The position numbers and the translations under genes were made by a program. The notes under the pieces are model-generated. The model was given only the letters and a program-made list of their open reading frames with translations. It had not been told where the DNA came from and did not search any database. From Acidobacteriaceae bacterium (GTDB lineage Bacteria; Acidobacteriota; Terriglobia; Terriglobales; Acidobacteriaceae), in NCBI GenBank assembly GCA_027449545.1, contig DAIDLI010000201.1, positions 1 to 64,000 on the forward strand: 64,000 nt of DNA. Direction: 5' to 3'. Positions 28,976 to 38,555 of this stretch are shown here, piece by piece. How positions within the stretch are numbered: position 1 is the first letter of the stretch; every line of letters starts with the position of its first letter.

Positions 28976-29016
28976 GAAAAGCAACCGCAGATCCTTCGCT
29001 TTGCTCAGGGTGACAG
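28976..29016. repeat. AGATCCTTCG...CTCAGG repeat, copy 1
   Basis: The stretch starting GAAAAGCAACCGCAGATCCT and ending GCTCAGGGTGACAGG recurs at 47487-47547 with the same first 25 bases, where the middle is longer. Intergenic; no function apparent. Confidence 0.6.
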
Positions 29017-29131
29017 GCTCGTCTACTGATGGAGGGCTCCGTCGCCCCTCCGGGGCTGGCCTTAATTGGTCCGCGGACCCAGGATTGCGCCTTCGCTGCC
29101 GCTCAGGCTTCATCCTGGGCTAACATCCTGC

Positions 29132-29152
29132 GCTCCCTCCGGGAGCTTTTTT
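29132..29152 (+). terminator. Rho-independent terminator downstream of purB
   Basis: GCTCCC (29132-29137), loop TCC, GGGAGC (29141-29146), then six T. It lies 200 nt after the purB stop, beyond repeat DNA. The rest of 28933-29225 holds repeat-derived palindromes (for example GGTCCGCGGACC) and no gene. Confidence 0.75.
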
Positions 29153-29225
29153 GATGCGGACGTGATCCCGCGATGCAAAATGCACGAACCGGAAAGCTGA
29201 GCGCTGCCAGCCAGGAGCGAAGAGT

Positions 29226-29315
29226 GCCGCGCCATAGGCGCAGGGTTTATTAGCCCCGCGCTTCAGCGTGGGGTGGGCTTCGCGGTTATAGAATGGGAGT
29301 CCCGTTGGGACGGTG
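29226..29315. repeat. Left inverted repeat of the RAYT element
   Basis: Three blocks are shared, inverted, with 29763-29855: the GGCGC hairpin block (29226-29243), an exact 24-base block at 29250-29273 that is itself a hairpin (CCCCGCGCTTCAGCGTGGGG), and GAGTCCCGTTGGGACGG ending near 29313. The arms flank the transposase gene. Confidence 0.85.
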
Positions 29316-29319
29316 CACG

Positions 29320-29754
29320 ATGGCTCACACGTACGCGAGCAACTTCATCCATTGCATCTTCAGCACCAAGGACCGCAGCTCCTTGATTCCCGCCGCCCGC
29401 ACAACCGAACTCTATGCTTACCTGGGCGGCATCGCCCGAGGCGAGGGCTTCTCGCTTATCGCCGCAGGCGGCACGGCAAATCACCTTCATTTGCTCTTCG
29501 ATTTGCCGGCGTCCTGCGCACTCGCCCACGCAGTCCAAAAGCTGAAAGGAAGCTCTTCCCGGTGGATGGGAAAGGGATTTGCCTGGCAGGAAGGATACGG
29601 AGCCTTCAGCGTCAGCCCTTCGCAAATCGAGGTGGTCAAGAGATATATTCAAAACCAAGAGCAACACCACCGGAAGCGCAATTTTGAAGAGGAGTTTGTC
29701 GCCCTTCTGCGCAACTGTGGAATCGAATACGACGAGCGTTATGTGTTTGGGTAA
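29320..29754 (+). CDS. REP-associated tyrosine transposase (Y1, IS200-like)
   Basis: 144 residues from the ATG at 29320. Single-domain Y1/HUH nuclease: the HUH motif is NHLHLLFDLP and the catalytic tyrosine is in VVKRYIQNQEQHH. The start MAHTYASNFIHCIFSTKDR and the segment WQEGYGAFSVSPSQI are typical of Transposase_17 (REP-associated) proteins. It sits between inverted repeats rich in hairpins; another copy of the repeat occurs alone at 48851. Such enzymes cut and join single-stranded hairpin ends and are thought to spread REP sequences. The frame is intact, so it may be active. Confidence 0.93.
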   Translation: MAHTYASNFIHCIFSTKDRSSLIPAARTTELYAYLGGIARGEGFSLIAAGGTANHLHLLFDLPASCALAHAVQKLKGSSSRWMGKGFAWQEGYGAFSVSPSQIEVVKRYIQNQEQHHRKRNFEEEFVALLRNCGIEYDERYVFG

Positions 29755-29762
29755 AGGAAGGC

Positions 29763-29855
29763 GGCGCCGTCCCTACGGGACTCGACATGATCTCAATGGC
29801 TGCAATCCCCACGCTGAAGCGCGGGGCTAACAAACGTTGCGCCTACGGCGCGATG
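29763..29855. repeat. Right inverted repeat of the RAYT element
   Basis: Inverted match of the left arm: GCCGTCCCTACGGGACTC at about 29766, the exact 24-base complement at 29807-29830 (CCCCACGCTGAAGCGCGGGG then CTAA), and TTGCGCCTACGGCGCGATG near 29838. Confidence 0.85.
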
Positions 29856-29998
29856 CCGAGTGCAGCCGTAAGTCGGGCGGCAATTTGGCAAGTGGATCGC
29901 GCTGCGAGCAAAGGACGCCAAGGCTACGATGTAGCCTTTTTGCTGAGAGATGAAGGCTGAGAGCTGAGAGCGGAAGGCGAGCAGTCAGGAGCTAGAAG

Positions 29999-30589
29999 CT
30001 GAATATCACGGTTGCCATCACCGGCGCCTCGGGCGCGATCCTTACGCGTGAGGCCCTTCGCGCTCTGGAGGCTGATGAGCGCGTCTCCCGCGTACATTTT
30101 GTCGCCAGCGAAAACTCCCTCCGCGTCCTCGCCGAAGAACTGAATATCTCCGGCCGCACCGATCTTCTCGAGAAACTCCTGTTGTCCAAGACCAAGAAGA
30201 TCGTTCAGCACAGCGATGCTGACATCGGCGCCTCGATTGCCAGCGGCAGCCATCCGTCGGACGGCATGATCGTCATCCCGTGCTCGATGGGCACGCTGGC
30301 CTCGATTGCCAACGGGCTGGCCGACTCGCTGATCGCCCGCGCCGCCGACGTCACGCTCAAGGAGCGCCGCCCGCTGATCCTGTGCGTGCGCGAGACGCCC
30401 TTCAACCGCATCCACCTGCGCAATATGACGCTGGCCGCGGAGGCGGGCGCCACCATCTTCCCCTGCATGCCGGCGTTCTACCAGCCCAGCGCCGATCTGG
30501 CCGCGGTCACTCGCCAGTTCGTCTGCCGCGTGCTGGCCCACATCGGTTTGCCGCAGCCGGATGCCTACGTGTGGAAGCCGGAAGAGTGA
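29999..30589 (+). CDS. ubiX: Flavin prenyltransferase UbiX, apparent CTG start
   Basis: 196 residues. Makes prenylated FMN, the cofactor of UbiD-type decarboxylases. The FMN-binding start NITVAITGASGAIL, then IPCSMGTLASIANGLADSLIARAADVTLKERRPLILCVRETP and MTLAAEAGATIFP are the standard UbiX blocks. The conserved N-terminus lies upstream of the first in-frame ATG/GTG/TTG (TTG at 30182), and an in-frame TAG at 29993 forbids a start farther upstream. CTG at 29999 is seven bases after AGGAG (29987-29991), so CTG is the best start codon. No ubiD is seen nearby. Confidence 0.88.
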   Translation: MNITVAITGASGAILTREALRALEADERVSRVHFVASENSLRVLAEELNISGRTDLLEKLLLSKTKKIVQHSDADIGASIASGSHPSDGMIVIPCSMGTLASIANGLADSLIARAADVTLKERRPLILCVRETPFNRIHLRNMTLAAEAGATIFPCMPAFYQPSADLAAVTRQFVCRVLAHIGLPQPDAYVWKPEE

Positions 30590-30660
30590 GAAGAGCAGGG
30601 AACCGCAGGGAACAAGGGACCGAGGGAACAGGGGACAACGGGAACAAGGCCCGATGCTAA
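30590..30660. repeat. Purine-rich GGGAAC repeats after ubiX
   Basis: Imperfect tandem units such as CAGGGAACAAGGGACCGAGG and GGGGACAACGGGAACAAGG. Similar sequence encodes the C-terminal tail of LysS (36497-36545). Confidence 0.5.
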
Positions 30661-30673
30661 GGTCATTCTTTCC

Positions 30674-30703
30674 TTGACACCCCCGCATCCGGCCCTCGAT
30701 ACT
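30674..30703 (+). promoter_or_regulatory. Sigma70-type promoter of the metY leader
   Basis: TTGACA (30674-30679), 18-nt spacer, GATACT (30698-30703). It precedes the leader ORF by about 40 nt and would start transcription near 30710. Confidence 0.75.
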
Positions 30704-30743
30704 GCCGTTAATGCCGAACGCAAGAGAATACGGAAGGGCGGCC

Positions 30744-30803
30744 ATGTGCATGTGTATGCGCGGGGGACCCGTCCGTCCGGCTCTTGAACGGCTGATGCGA
30801 TAA
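30744..30803 (+). CDS. Cys/Met-rich leader peptide of metY
   Basis: Nineteen codons, MCMCMRGGPVRPALERLMR, then TAA. GGAAGG lies six bases before the ATG. The first five codons alternate Met and Cys (ATG TGC ATG TGT ATG), and two Cys in a 19-residue peptide placed between a good promoter and a terminator in front of a methionine-synthesis gene is what ribosome-mediated attenuation would need. Part of the ORF (CCGTCCGT, around 30769-30776) can pair with the 3' arm of the terminator stem (GCGGACG, 30841-30847), giving a possible antiterminator. That pairing is my reading by eye. The peptide itself need have no other function. Confidence 0.75.
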   Translation: MCMCMRGGPVRPALERLMR

Positions 30804-30823
30804 GCGCAACCGATTCCAAGCCG

Positions 30824-30863
30824 AGCGGCCCGGTCCCGAAGCGGACGCGGGCCGCTTTCATTT
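30824..30863 (+). terminator. Attenuator-type terminator before metY
   Basis: GCGGCCCG (30825-30832) pairs with CGGGCCGC (30848-30855), with an inner GTCC/GGAC extension, and is followed by TTTCATTT. It begins about 20 nt after the leader-peptide stop. With the promoter and leader ORF it makes a transcript of about 150 nt when terminated. Confidence 0.72.
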
Positions 30864-30925
30864 GTGCACGATCCGACGAATTCCCCCGGTTCGGCTCAAG
30901 TGCATAGACGGGAAAAGATGTTCCT

Positions 30926-32348
<1,423 letters not shown>

Positions 32349-32396
32349 GAGAGGCGGGCTTTTTGTTGGTGGCTTCCGCGCCTGCCGGGATTTGTG

Positions 32397-32515
32397 GTCT
32401 CCAGGTCCCCAAAAGCGGGGGACCCGGCACCTGCGGTGCGGCAGACGGCGCTTGCGCGCCAGTAGAGTTGTGCTCTCCCAGGTTCCCAAAAGCAGGGGAC
32501 CTGGGGCACCCACGG
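32397..32515. repeat. Repeat cluster between metY and metX
   Basis: Two members of the CCCAGGTC hairpin family (32397-32427 with arms GGTCCCC/GGGGGACC; 32473-32515 with arms CCCAGGT/ACCTGGG) flank a 25-nt unit, 32426-32450, starting GGCACCTGCGGTGCGGCAGA, that recurs exactly at 61411-61435. Confidence 0.7.
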
Positions 32516-32573
32516 TTGGCGGCGTTGAGTTAGATACCGGAAGGCTACGAACCAGAGGCCAGGAGCTAGAAGC

Positions 32574-33710
32574 TTGAGTCAGATGACCGAATCCATCAAG
32601 TCCAGCGCCAGCGGGTCTTCGCCGGGCGCGAAGGTTCTGGCGCCGACCTACGAGGGCGACTTTGTGCTCGACGGCGAGCTGCCGCTCGAGTGCGGATGTA
32701 CGCTGGTGTCGCCCACACTGCATTATGCGGTGTACGGCCGGCTGAACGCGGCCAGGGACAACGCCGTTCTCGTTTGTCACGCCCTCTCGGGTTCCGCCCT
32801 GGTGGGCTCCTGGTGGCCCGAGGTTTTCGCTCCCGGCGCGGTGCTCTCGCTGGAGCAGGACTTCGTCATCTGCATCAACATGCTGGGCTCCTGCTACGGT
32901 TCCACGGGGCCGGGCAGCGTCAATCCTGACACGGGCCAACCCTACGGCCCGGATTTCCCGCTCATCTCCATTCGCGACAATGTGCGTGCCCAGGCCCGGC
33001 TGCTGGACTCGCTGGGCGTGCGCCGTTTGCGCCTGGTGCTGGGCGGCTCCATCGGCGGCATGCAGGCGCTGGAGTGGGCCATTCAGTTCCCCGAGCGGGT
33101 CGAGCGCGGACTGGTGATTGGCGTGGCGCCGCTGGGTGCCATGGGGCTCGCACTGAACCATCTCCAGCGTCAGGCCATCCAGCACGATCCCGAATGGTAC
33201 GGCGGCCGCTATCTGCCGCAGAAGCCGCCACGGCGCGGCCTCTCGCTGGCCCGCCAGATCGCCATGCTGAGCTACAAGTCCGCCCCGCTCTTCGAGGAGC
33301 GCTACGGGCGCAATCCCGATCGCAGCGGCGAGGATCCGTGGCAGGCGGACGGGCAGGGAAGCGGCCTGATCGGCGGGCGGTTCGATATTGCCGGCTATCT
33401 CGATCACCAGGGCGCCCGCTTCATCGATCGCTTTGATGCCAATTCCTATCTGGCCATTCTGCGCACCATGGACACCTGGGATCCGCTGCGCGGCTACGCT
33501 TCGCCGCAGGAGGCCTTCGGGCGCATTCGCGCGCGGTTGAAGTTTATCGGCATCAGCACGGACTGGCTGTTTCCCGCCGAGGATGTACGCCGCTTTGCAG
33601 AGACGCTGCGCGCGGCGGGTGCCGATGCCGAGTATCGCGAGATGATCAGCGCGCATGGGCACGATGCGTTCCTGGCCGAACAGGCGGAACTGGTCCGGCT
33701 TTTGCAGTAA
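32574..33710 (+). CDS. metX: Homoserine O-acetyltransferase
   Basis: 378 residues, alpha/beta-hydrolase fold. Acetylates homoserine with acetyl-CoA, giving the MetY substrate. Nucleophile serine in LGGSIGGMQALEW; NMLGSCYGSTGP and ISAHGHDAFL (catalytic His) are also typical MetX blocks. Starts at TTG 32574, eight bases after AGGAG; the ATG at 32583 is too distant. The 15 bases CAGGAGCTAGAAGCT before this start are identical to those before ubiX. Confidence 0.93.
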   Translation: MSQMTESIKSSASGSSPGAKVLAPTYEGDFVLDGELPLECGCTLVSPTLHYAVYGRLNAARDNAVLVCHALSGSALVGSWWPEVFAPGAVLSLEQDFVICINMLGSCYGSTGPGSVNPDTGQPYGPDFPLISIRDNVRAQARLLDSLGVRRLRLVLGGSIGGMQALEWAIQFPERVERGLVIGVAPLGAMGLALNHLQRQAIQHDPEWYGGRYLPQKPPRRGLSLARQIAMLSYKSAPLFEERYGRNPDRSGEDPWQADGQGSGLIGGRFDIAGYLDHQGARFIDRFDANSYLAILRTMDTWDPLRGYASPQEAFGRIRARLKFIGISTDWLFPAEDVRRFAETLRAAGADAEYREMISAHGHDAFLAEQAELVRLLQ

Positions 33711-33787
33711 ACCTGCGGAAAAACAACCGCAGAGGAAATTTTTGCGTCTTTTCCCGCAGGCGCCGGGTGGTCTCCTGACGACTTTGC

Positions 33788-33816
33788 TTGTCAGGGTTAA
33801 CCCGGGTTTCTATAAT
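33788..33816 (+). promoter_or_regulatory. Strong promoter with palindrome in its spacer
   Basis: TTGTCA (33788-33793), 17-nt spacer, TATAAT (33811-33816). The spacer begins with the perfect palindrome GGGTTAACCC (33794-33803), which could be an operator. Drives the TPR protein gene at 33951. Confidence 0.8.
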
Positions 33817-33950
33817 CCTTTGCAATGCCTCAGAGGAGGCTTAGTATTGTTTGCCCGGCTCACCCGCCCTTGCGGCGCGTTCTTTGTTCCGCAGATGTCG
33901 GCGTGTGATTTATGATTTACCTCCAGTTTGGCGTTTCCCAGGAGCACAGA

Positions 33951-35528
33951 ATGAAGAAGCTAGTCCTTGCATCTGCGATGGCTCTGGCCAGCGTTGCCCT
34001 GATTGCCTCTCCCGCGTTGCGGGCGCAGGACAATTCGGGCCAGATCACCATCTCCGATCCGGCTGAATTCAACGCGTATCAAAACGCGGTCACCCAGACC
34101 CAGCCTGCGGCCAAGGCCGCGGCTCTGGAAGCATTTCTGCAGAAGTATCCGCAGAGCGTGGTCAAGAAAGCGGTCTTGCAGGAACTCATCGGGACCTACC
34201 AGCAACTCAACCAGCCGGACAAGGCGCTCAGCGCGGCCAGCCGCCTCCTGCAAGTTGAGCCTGAGAATATGCAGGCCATCTTCATCTCGGTTTACCTGAG
34301 GAAGAACGAGTGCCAGCAGAGCATCGATCCGAACACCGGAGAGAGCAAGAATCCGCAGACCTGCAATGACGCGGCGACTCTGGCCAACAAGGGCCTGACC
34401 GCCCCTAAGCCGAACGGGCTGGCGGATGCGGACTGGAAGAAGATCACGGATGCGGCCTATCCCATCTTCCACTCGGCCATCGCACTCGATGACGCGGTCG
34501 TGAAGAAGGACTACGCCGATGCCATCAAGCAGTACACCTCCGAGCTGATGCTCTACTCGCCGCAGCAGACCCAGGCCGGTCCTGGCCTGGTGGATACGCT
34601 GAATCTGGCGGAGGCCTACTCCAAGGAAGGTCCGACGCGCGATGAGGTCAAGGCCTGCTGGTTCTATGCCCGCGCCTGGAACTTCGCTCCGCCGGCCTAC
34701 AAGTCCCAGATCGAGCCCAAGCTCGAATACTGGTACAAGCGCTATCACGGCAACCTGGACGGCATCAATGATGTGAAGACGCAGTCGGCGCAGACGCTGT
34801 TCCCGCCGTCTACCTTCACCATCAAGCCCGCGCCCACGCCGCCGGAGATCGTGCACAACGTAATCACCAGCACGCCCGACCTGACCAAGCTGAACCTGGA
34901 AGACAAGGAGTTCATCCTGGCCAACGGCAACCCGGCTGACGCCCAGAAGCTGTGGAGCGTTCTGCAGGGCCAGATGACGCCGGTTCCGGGTATCGTGATC
35001 AGCGATCCCGCCACCGCGCTGAAGGTCACTGTGACCACCGCCGCAGGCAAGCCCAAGGACTACGTGGTGAAGCTGAACACGCCTGGGCCGTGCAGCGCCG
35101 TGCCGCCTGCGCCCACCTCCGACCTGCGCCTGAAGGAAGCCAAGGATTACCTGCAGGCCAACGGGGTGGCTGCCGACGTGAGTGCGATTACCGATCTCGA
35201 TCGTGCCCACAGGATCAAGATCGAGCCCGCAGTCACGGTGATCAATGTGGCTGTGACCCAGGACGCCAAGGACTCCAAGACGGCTGACTTCGTGGTCAAC
35301 CTGAAGGAACCGCTGAGCTGCAAGGATGCTCCGGCGGAGGGCACGGTCGCTGCGACCCTGCCGGCCCTGGAGATCGACGGCACCTACAGCACCTACACGA
35401 CCACGCCGGCCAAGCCGGGCGTTGCCGCCAAGGCGCAGATCGTGCTCAACGAGGGATTCGTGCAGCAGCCGAAGAAGGCTCCGGAGCATCATCGTCCGGT
35501 GCGCCGCACCACTCACCGCGCTCGTTAA
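33951..35528 (+). CDS. Secreted TPR-containing protein, unknown function
   Basis: 525 residues from the ATG at 33951. Signal peptide MKKLVLASAMALASVALIASPALRA. Residues about 30-110 form helical TPR-like pairs (AFLQKYPQSVVKKAVLQELIGTY, KALSAASRLLQVEPENMQAIF); a further helical stretch reaches about 280, then two beta-type segments around VIISDPATALKVTVTT-like repeats (IKIEPAVTVINVAV) and a basic tail (HHRPVRRTTHRAR). Exported, probably periplasmic. It has its own strong promoter and a terminator, so it is a monocistronic, probably well expressed gene. Function unknown. Confidence 0.8.
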   Translation: MKKLVLASAMALASVALIASPALRAQDNSGQITISDPAEFNAYQNAVTQTQPAAKAAALEAFLQKYPQSVVKKAVLQELIGTYQQLNQPDKALSAASRLLQVEPENMQAIFISVYLRKNECQQSIDPNTGESKNPQTCNDAATLANKGLTAPKPNGLADADWKKITDAAYPIFHSAIALDDAVVKKDYADAIKQYTSELMLYSPQQTQAGPGLVDTLNLAEAYSKEGPTRDEVKACWFYARAWNFAPPAYKSQIEPKLEYWYKRYHGNLDGINDVKTQSAQTLFPPSTFTIKPAPTPPEIVHNVITSTPDLTKLNLEDKEFILANGNPADAQKLWSVLQGQMTPVPGIVISDPATALKVTVTTAAGKPKDYVVKLNTPGPCSAVPPAPTSDLRLKEAKDYLQANGVAADVSAITDLDRAHRIKIEPAVTVINVAVTQDAKDSKTADFVVNLKEPLSCKDAPAEGTVAATLPALEIDGTYSTYTTTPAKPGVAAKAQIVLNEGFVQQPKKAPEHHRPVRRTTHRAR

Positions 35529-35588
35529 CCATCACCGGAGTACCGGCGCAGGAAACCGCGCCGGTACATTTTCTGGGGAGCCAAACAA

Positions 35589-35618
35589 GGGCAGCCGCAT
35601 AGGCTGCCCTTCTTGTTG
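35589..35618 (+). terminator. Rho-independent terminator of the TPR gene
   Basis: GGGCAGCC (35589-35596), loop, GGCTGCCC (35602-35609), then TTCTTGTTGTT. Confidence 0.85.
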
Positions 35619-35655
35619 TTGGGATGTGTAGGGTGTTGCGGCGCGCCGGCCTTTT

Positions 35656-36453
35656 CTACTCGCCGAGCATGATGCGCTGGATGCGGCTGGCCCGCCCGGT
35701 GGCCGGGTCGCACTCCACCAGCGCGGCGCACAGCTTCGGATTGCCCTTGGCCGCCTCGAACTTGCCCGGCATGCCGGTGAGGAAGCGGTGCAGCACCATA
35801 TCCTTTTCCACGCCGATGACGCTGTCGTAGGGTCCGCTCATGCCAACGTCGGTCTGGTAGGCGGTGCCGTTGGGCAGGATGCGCTCGTCGGCGGTAGGCA
35901 CATGCGTGTGGGTGCCCAGCACCGCCGTGACGCGCCCGTCCAGATACCAGCCCATGGCCACCTTCTCGCTGGTGGCCTCTGCGTGGAAGTCCACGAGGAT
36001 CACCTTGGCCTTCACCCCGGCCAGCAGCGCCTCCGCGCCTTGGAAGGGATCGTTGGTGGAACCCATGAAGACGCGCCCTTGCAGATTCAGCACGGCATAG
36101 GGGACGCCGCTCGCGGTGGCGCCTTCGTAGACTCCGTAGCCGGGCAGATTAGGCGCGAAGTTGGCGGGGCGCAGCACACGGCGCGGGCGGTCGTGGCTGT
36201 CGGGTGGGACCGACTTCAGGTACTCGGCCAGTTCCTTCTTGTCCCAGACGTGGTTGCCTGTGGTGAGCACGTCGGCGCCCCAGTCAAAGACCTCCTCGGC
36301 GATCTGCGGGGTCACCCCGAAGCCGCCGGCGGCGTTTTCCACGTTCACCACCGTCAGCTCCACGCTGTGCGTTGAGCGCAGGTGACCGATATGCTCGCGG
36401 ACGATGCGCCGCCCCGCGCTGCCGAAGATGTCGCCGATGAAAAGAATATTCAA
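35656..36453 (-). CDS. ymdB: YmdB-type metallophosphoesterase
   Basis: 265 residues of the TIGR00282/YmdB family, dimetal phosphodiesterases that cleave 2',3'-cyclic nucleotides and affect RNA turnover in Bacillus. Motifs in order: FIGDIFGSAGRR, VNVENAAGGFG, TTGNHVWDKKE, VDFHAEATSEKVAMGWYLDG and GTHTHVPTADE, which supply the metal ligands. The start is TTG (36453), seven bases after AGGAG. It lies 43 nt downstream of lysS, in the same direction, so may be co-transcribed. Confidence 0.92.
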   Translation of the reverse strand: MNILFIGDIFGSAGRRIVREHIGHLRSTHSVELTVVNVENAAGGFGVTPQIAEEVFDWGADVLTTGNHVWDKKELAEYLKSVPPDSHDRPRRVLRPANFAPNLPGYGVYEGATASGVPYAVLNLQGRVFMGSTNDPFQGAEALLAGVKAKVILVDFHAEATSEKVAMGWYLDGRVTAVLGTHTHVPTADERILPNGTAYQTDVGMSGPYDSVIGVEKDMVLHRFLTGMPGKFEAAKGNPKLCAALVECDPATGRASRIQRIMLGE

Positions 36454-36496
36454 AAACAGCTCCTAGCGATGCCGGCCTGTAGCCTATAGCGAATGG

Positions 36497-38059
36497 CTAC
36501 TGGCCTTCTTCCTGCCCGTTGTTTCCAGTGCCCTCGTTCCCTGTCTTTCTCATCAAGGGGAAGAGAATCACGTCGCGAATCGACTTCGAGCCGGTCAGCA
36601 GCATCACCAGGCGGTCGATGCCGATGCCTTCGCCGCCGGTGGGCGGCAGACCGTAGGACAGGGCGCGGACGTAATCCTCATCCATCTGGTGGGCTTCTTC
36701 GTCGCCGCGGGCGCGCTCGGCAAGCTGGTCGGCGAAACGCTTGTGCTGCTCGACCGGGTCGTTCAGCTCGCTGAAGGCGTTGCCCAGTTCGAAGCCGCCG
36801 GCGTAGACCTCAAAGCGTTCCACGAAATCCGGATTGTCCGGATATTGCTTGGAGAGCGGCGAGACGGCGGTCGGGAATTCGTAGATGATGGTGGGCTGGA
36901 CGAGGTGCTCTTCGGCAACCGCTTCGAAGATGCTGGCGATTGTTCTGCCGGCGGGCTCGTCTGGCTTGTAATCCACATGCCGGCCGATGCTGCGCAGCTC
37001 TGCAACCCACTCCTCCAGCTTGCCGGGTGTGCCGAACTCGGCGAGAGCAGGCCGCGTCTTCGTCGCGCCCTCCGGCCAGAACTTCACGATCGCCTCGCGC
37101 ATGGTCAGCCGCTCGAACTTGCCCAGGTCGATCTCCACGTCGTTGAAGACCGTCTTCGTGGTCCCGTTCACTTCCATCGCCACAAACCGGAAGAGTTCCT
37201 CGGTCAGGTCCATCATGTCCTGGAAGTTGGCGTAGGCCTGGTAGAACTCCAGCATCGTGAACTCGGGGTTGTGCTGGGTGCTGATGCCCTCATTGCGGAA
37301 ATTGCGATTGATCTCGTAGACGCGGTCGAGGCCGCCCACCACCAGCCGCTTCAGATACAGCTCCGGCGCGATGCGCAGGTAAAGGTCCATATCGAGGGTG
37401 TTGTGGTGGGTGATGAATGGACGCGCCGCCGCGCCGCCGGCGATGGGCTGCATCATGGGCGTCTCGACTTCCAGGTAGCCGCGGCTGTCAAAGAACGCTC
37501 GCAGCGCGCGCAGAGCTTTGGCGCGCTTGACGAAGACTTCGCGGCTATCGAGGTTCGTGAACAGGTCCACGTAGCGCTGGCGGTAGCGGATTTCCACGTC
37601 CGAGAGGCCGTGATACTTCTCTGGCAGCGCCAGCATGGCTTTGGAGAGGAAGGTCACCTTCTCCACGTGGACGGTGAGCTCGCCGGTGCGGGTGCGGAAG
37701 AGGTAACCGCTCACGCCGATGTGGTCGCCCAGGTCGAGCAGTTTATAGAGCGCGAAGCCCTGCTCGCCCACCGCATCGAGGCGGACGTAGATCTGGAGGC
37801 GAGACGCTTCCTGCTGGAGTGTGGCGAAGCCAGCCTTGCCCTGGGCGCGGATGGCCATGATGCGCCCGGCGATGGAGACCTGCGGCTTGGCGGAGTCGAG
37901 CGCCTCGGCTGCCGTCTCGCCCCACGCGGCGCGCACCTGCGCGATGGTGTGGGTGAAGGCGAACTGGTTGGGGTAGGCGGCCTGGCCCAGCTTCTCGATT
38001 TCCTGCAACTTGCTGCGGCGCAGATCGAAGAGATTGCGCTCAAATTCGGAGTCGAACAC
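36497..38059 (-). CDS. lysS: Lysyl-tRNA synthetase, class II
   Basis: About 520 residues. OB-fold anticodon domain ([22 protein letters not shown]) then the class II core: motif 1 around [22 protein letters not shown], motif 2 [26 protein letters not shown], motif 3 [15 protein letters not shown] favour GTG at 38059 (AAAGGA seven bases upstream, product begins FDSEFERN) over the TTG at 38095. The C-terminal tail after the usual end ([18 protein letters not shown]) is encoded by GGGAAC-type repeat DNA like that at 30590, so the protein seems extended by a repeat. Confidence 0.94.
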   Translation of the reverse strand: MFDSEFERNLFDLRRSKLQEIEKLGQAAYPNQFAFTHTIAQVRAAWGETAAEALDSAKPQVSIAGRIMAIRAQGKAGFATLQQEASRLQIYVRLDAVGEQGFALYKLLDLGDHIGVSGYLFRTRTGELTVHVEKVTFLSKAMLALPEKYHGLSDVEIRYRQRYVDLFTNLDSREVFVKRAKALRALRAFFDSRGYLEVETPMMQPIAGGAAARPFITHHNTLDMDLYLRIAPELYLKRLVVGGLDRVYEINRNFRNEGISTQHNPEFTMLEFYQAYANFQDMMDLTEELFRFVAMEVNGTTKTVFNDVEIDLGKFERLTMREAIVKFWPEGATKTRPALAEFGTPGKLEEWVAELRSIGRHVDYKPDEPAGRTIASIFEAVAEEHLVQPTIIYEFPTAVSPLSKQYPDNPDFVERFEVYAGGFELGNAFSELNDPVEQHKRFADQLAERARGDEEAHQMDEDYVRALSYGLPPTGGEGIGIDRLVMLLTGSKSIRDVILFPLMRKTGNEGTGNNGQEEGQ

Positions 38060-38261
38060 AGTGTTTTCCTTTGGGAGCGACCAGCGAAGGTCCAATCGTC
38101 AGTATAGCGGGCGAAGCAGCTCGCAACTCGTGGTTTGCCGCCCGCAGGCGCGGGCCAGGCAGGCAGCCATGCCGCTCAGGCGAAGCTGGCGGCTGCCTCC
38201 TTCAGACAATTGGCCGGTCCTCTTCGCGCGGGGATGCGCCGATCGTGTATAACCACCATGA

Positions 38262-38555
38262 ATGCCCTTCCACCCGCCCATTCCGAACCCTCGCCAGCCC
38301 TCCAAGGGCGGCGGACTGGTCAGCGCCATCGTGCAGGCAGAGAAGATGATGCAGATTGCCCTGATCCTGCCCTGTTCGGCTTTTGTGGGATGGCTGCTGG
38401 GGGGCTGGCTGGGCCTGCACTTCCATGTTCCCTGGCTGGGGCTGGTGGGCCTGGTCTTCGGCGGGGTCTCAGGCCTCGTCTACGTGGTCCGGCTGGCCAT
38501 GCAGGCGGCCAGAGCGCCAGAGGAAGGCGACGGCAAGAGGGAAACAAAGGAATGA
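38262..38555 (+). CDS. AtpZ/AtpI-family ATP synthase accessory protein
   Basis: 97 residues with two membrane helices (MMQIALILPCSAFVGWLLGGWL and WLGLVGLVFGGVSGLVYVVRL), the glycine-rich hairpin of AtpZ-type proteins that stand at the head of atp operons. Its stop overlaps the next start as ATGA. Likely aids assembly or ion supply of the F-type ATP synthase; role inferred from family and position. Confidence 0.8.
   Translation: MPFHPPIPNPRQPSKGGGLVSAIVQAEKMMQIALILPCSAFVGWLLGGWLGLHFHVPWLGLVGLVFGGVSGLVYVVRLAMQAARAPEEGDGKRETKE

Noticed and set aside
28933-29855. CRISPR array
   Set aside because: The repeats are inverted hairpins flanking a transposase, without regular spacers or cas genes.
30704-30863. 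SAM, SAH or other known riboswitch before metY
   Set aside because: I looked for the conserved core motifs of SAM-I/IV, SAM-II and SAH classes and did not find them; the leader-peptide reading explains the promoter-ORF-terminator order better.
38135-38551. N-terminal extension of the atpI frame
   Set aside because: The frame before 38552 overlaps atpZ, has no domain and lacks a ribosome-binding site; the ATGA overlap fixes the start.
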